From NCBI RefSeq assembly GCF_030410375.1, contig NZ_JAUHHE010000003.1, positions 62,001 to 126,000 on the forward strand: a DNA stretch of 64,000 nt. The letters are read 5' to 3'. The stretch is from Zwartia vadi (GTDB lineage Bacteria; Pseudomonadota; Gammaproteobacteria; Burkholderiales; Burkholderiaceae_B). Numbering within the stretch: position 1 is the first letter of the stretch; each line of letters starts with the position of its first letter. The position numbers and the translations under genes are program-made. Under the pieces are notes generated by a model that did no database searches, had not been told where the DNA came from, and was given only the letters and a program-made list of their open reading frames with translations. Shown here in pieces: positions 63,122 to 64,000 of the stretch.

Positions 63122-64000
63122 TGTTAGCCTCGCTAGAACTCGGCAACGGGGGTTCGGCATCGAGCTGACGGGTCTGTGCTTCGTAGAGCGCATGATACGC
63201 ACCACCCCGCGCCAATAAGTCCTCGTGATTACCAATCTCGACAACTTGTCCGCGATCCAGTACGACCAGTCGATCCGCTTTGCGCAAGGTACTTAACCGA
63301 TGGGCAATCGCAATCGTGGTACGACCCTGGATCAAATTGTCCAGCGCTTCTTGGATTTCCATTTCAGTTGTCGTGTCGACCGATGAGGTTGCCTCATCAA
63401 GAATCAAGATTCTGGGATCGATCAACAATGCGCGCGCTATAGAAATGCGCTGTCGCTCACCTCCAGACAGAGCCTGTCCACGCTCGCCGACAAGAGAATC
63501 ATATCCCTGGGGCAATCTTAAAATGAACTCATGCGCACGCGCGGCGCGCGCTGCAGCAATCACTTCTTCGCGTGAGGCGCCGGGTTTACCGTAAGCAATG
63601 TTTTCTGCGATCGTGCCAAAAAACAAGAATGGCTCCTGCAGAACCAAGCCGATATTGCTTCGGAAAGAATTGAGTGAGTACGAGCGGATGTCGACACCAT
63701 CGACGCGTATACCGCCCTCGGTGACATCGTAAAAGCGGCAAATCAGATTCACCAGAGAGCTCTTGCCGGAGCCGCTATGGCCCACCAAACCAATCATCTC
63801 GCCCGCGCCGATGTTCAAATTGACATTGCGCAGCACCGTCCGGCTGCCATACCTGAACCCGACGTTGCGGATCTCGATTCGGCCTTCCATACGTTCAAGG
63901 GGTACGGGGCGCTGCGCATCCGGCACGCTCGAGACATGATCCAAAATATCAAAAATCCGCTTGGCTCCAGCAGCGGCCTGCTGGGTATACGTCACAATCC
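63114..64000 (-). CDS. ABC exporter, ATPase half (partial, continues past window)
   Basis: The C-terminal part of an ABC exporter in which membrane and ATPase domains are fused: seen here are the last membrane-linked helix residues (TQQAAAGAKRIFDILDHV), Walker A GHSGSGKSSLVNL, signature LSGGERQRISIARALL, Walker B ILILDEATSSVD and the H-loop IAHRLSTL. The frame stays open to base 64000; the GTG at 63995 is not the true start. It overlaps DUF1854 by 8 bp. By that link it may belong to the cyanophycin-associated type. Confidence 0.9.
   Translation of the reverse strand, partial: IVTYTQQAAAGAKRIFDILDHVSSVPDAQRPVPLERMEGRIEIRNVGFRYGSRTVLRNVNLNIGAGEMIGLVGHSGSGKSSLVNLICRFYDVTEGGIRVDGVDIRSYSLNSFRSNIGLVLQEPFLFFGTIAENIAYGKPGASREEVIAAARAARAHEFILRLPQGYDSLVGERGQALSGGERQRISIARALLIDPRILILDEATSSVDTTTEMEIQEALDNLIQGRTTIAIAHRLSTLRKADRLVVLDRGQVVEIGNHEDLLARGGAYHALYEAQTRQLDAEPPLPSSSEANNG

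Overview
The window looks like a chromosomal segment of a Gram-negative betaproteobacterium of the order Burkholderiales, possibly near the Alcaligenaceae. This is an inference from gene content: a narX-moaA-narK1K2GHJI respiratory nitrate reductase block with a PpiC-type isomerase, a HemP-led heme uptake operon, a CigR-family protein, a DUF2256-linked photolyase operon, SoxXYZA, and a DUF1854/ABC pair of the kind often found near cyanophycin genes. Base composition looks moderate and even. I see no rRNA, tRNA, CRISPR array, insertion sequence or phage genes, and nearly all the DNA is coding, with many 1-13 bp gene overlaps.

Layout. (1) 1-14.4 kb, nitrate respiration: a partial NarX sensor kinase, a beta-carbonic anhydrase and moaA on the minus strand, divergent from narK1, narK2, narG, narH, narJ, narI, a PpiC-type isomerase, a conserved hypothetical gene and a CigR-family gene. 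(2) 14.4-21 kb, heme acquisition on the minus strand: hemP, TonB receptor, HemS-type protein and an ABC importer, behind a Fur-box-like site. (3) 21-26.2 kb, zinc: znuABC with a His-rich small protein, divergent from zur across a dyad, then a His-rich NicO-type permease and a DUF1007 protein. (4) 26.2-38.6 kb, a catabolic island: MmgE/PrpD, LysR regulator, a leaderless ModA-like binding protein, amidase, isocitrate-lyase-family enzyme, tartrate/D-malate dehydrogenase-like enzyme, metallo-hydrolase, CaiB-type CoA-transferase, enoyl-CoA hydratase, acyl-CoA dehydrogenase and a second MmgE/PrpD. The substrate is not evident and a branched or substituted di- or tricarboxylate is the best guess. (5) 38.6-47 kb, light and DNA repair: three different photolyase/cryptochrome genes plus DUF2256 in one overlapping operon, facing a minus-strand set of folE, BLUF, MFS and PhhB, with DCC and GNAT genes just upstream. 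(6) 47-57.7 kb, mixed metabolism: CaiB and SDR pair, a tetronate catabolism set (DenD, OtnC, OtnK), Ogt, an old-yellow-enzyme homologue, YajQ, MOSC protein, DUF5993-DsbB pair, M23 peptidase and a histidine phosphatase. (7) 57.7-62.4 kb, a periplasmic oxidation operon in which a two-subunit molybdenum hydroxylase is followed by soxX, soxY, soxZ and soxA. (8) 62.6-64 kb, DUF1854 protein and a truncated ABC exporter gene.

Working together: NarX senses nitrate or nitrite, MoaA starts the molybdenum cofactor pathway that NarG and the molybdenum hydroxylase need, NarK1/K2 move nitrate and nitrite, and NarGHI reduces nitrate at the membrane. The Fur- and Zur-type sites tie heme and zinc import to metal supply. 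FolE and PhhB sit beside the photolyases, where a pterin antenna is plausible. Most convincing as an undescribed system are the catabolic island at 26.2-38.6 kb, the light cluster at 38.6-47 kb and the Mo-hydroxylase/Sox operon with its unusual SoxY tail.
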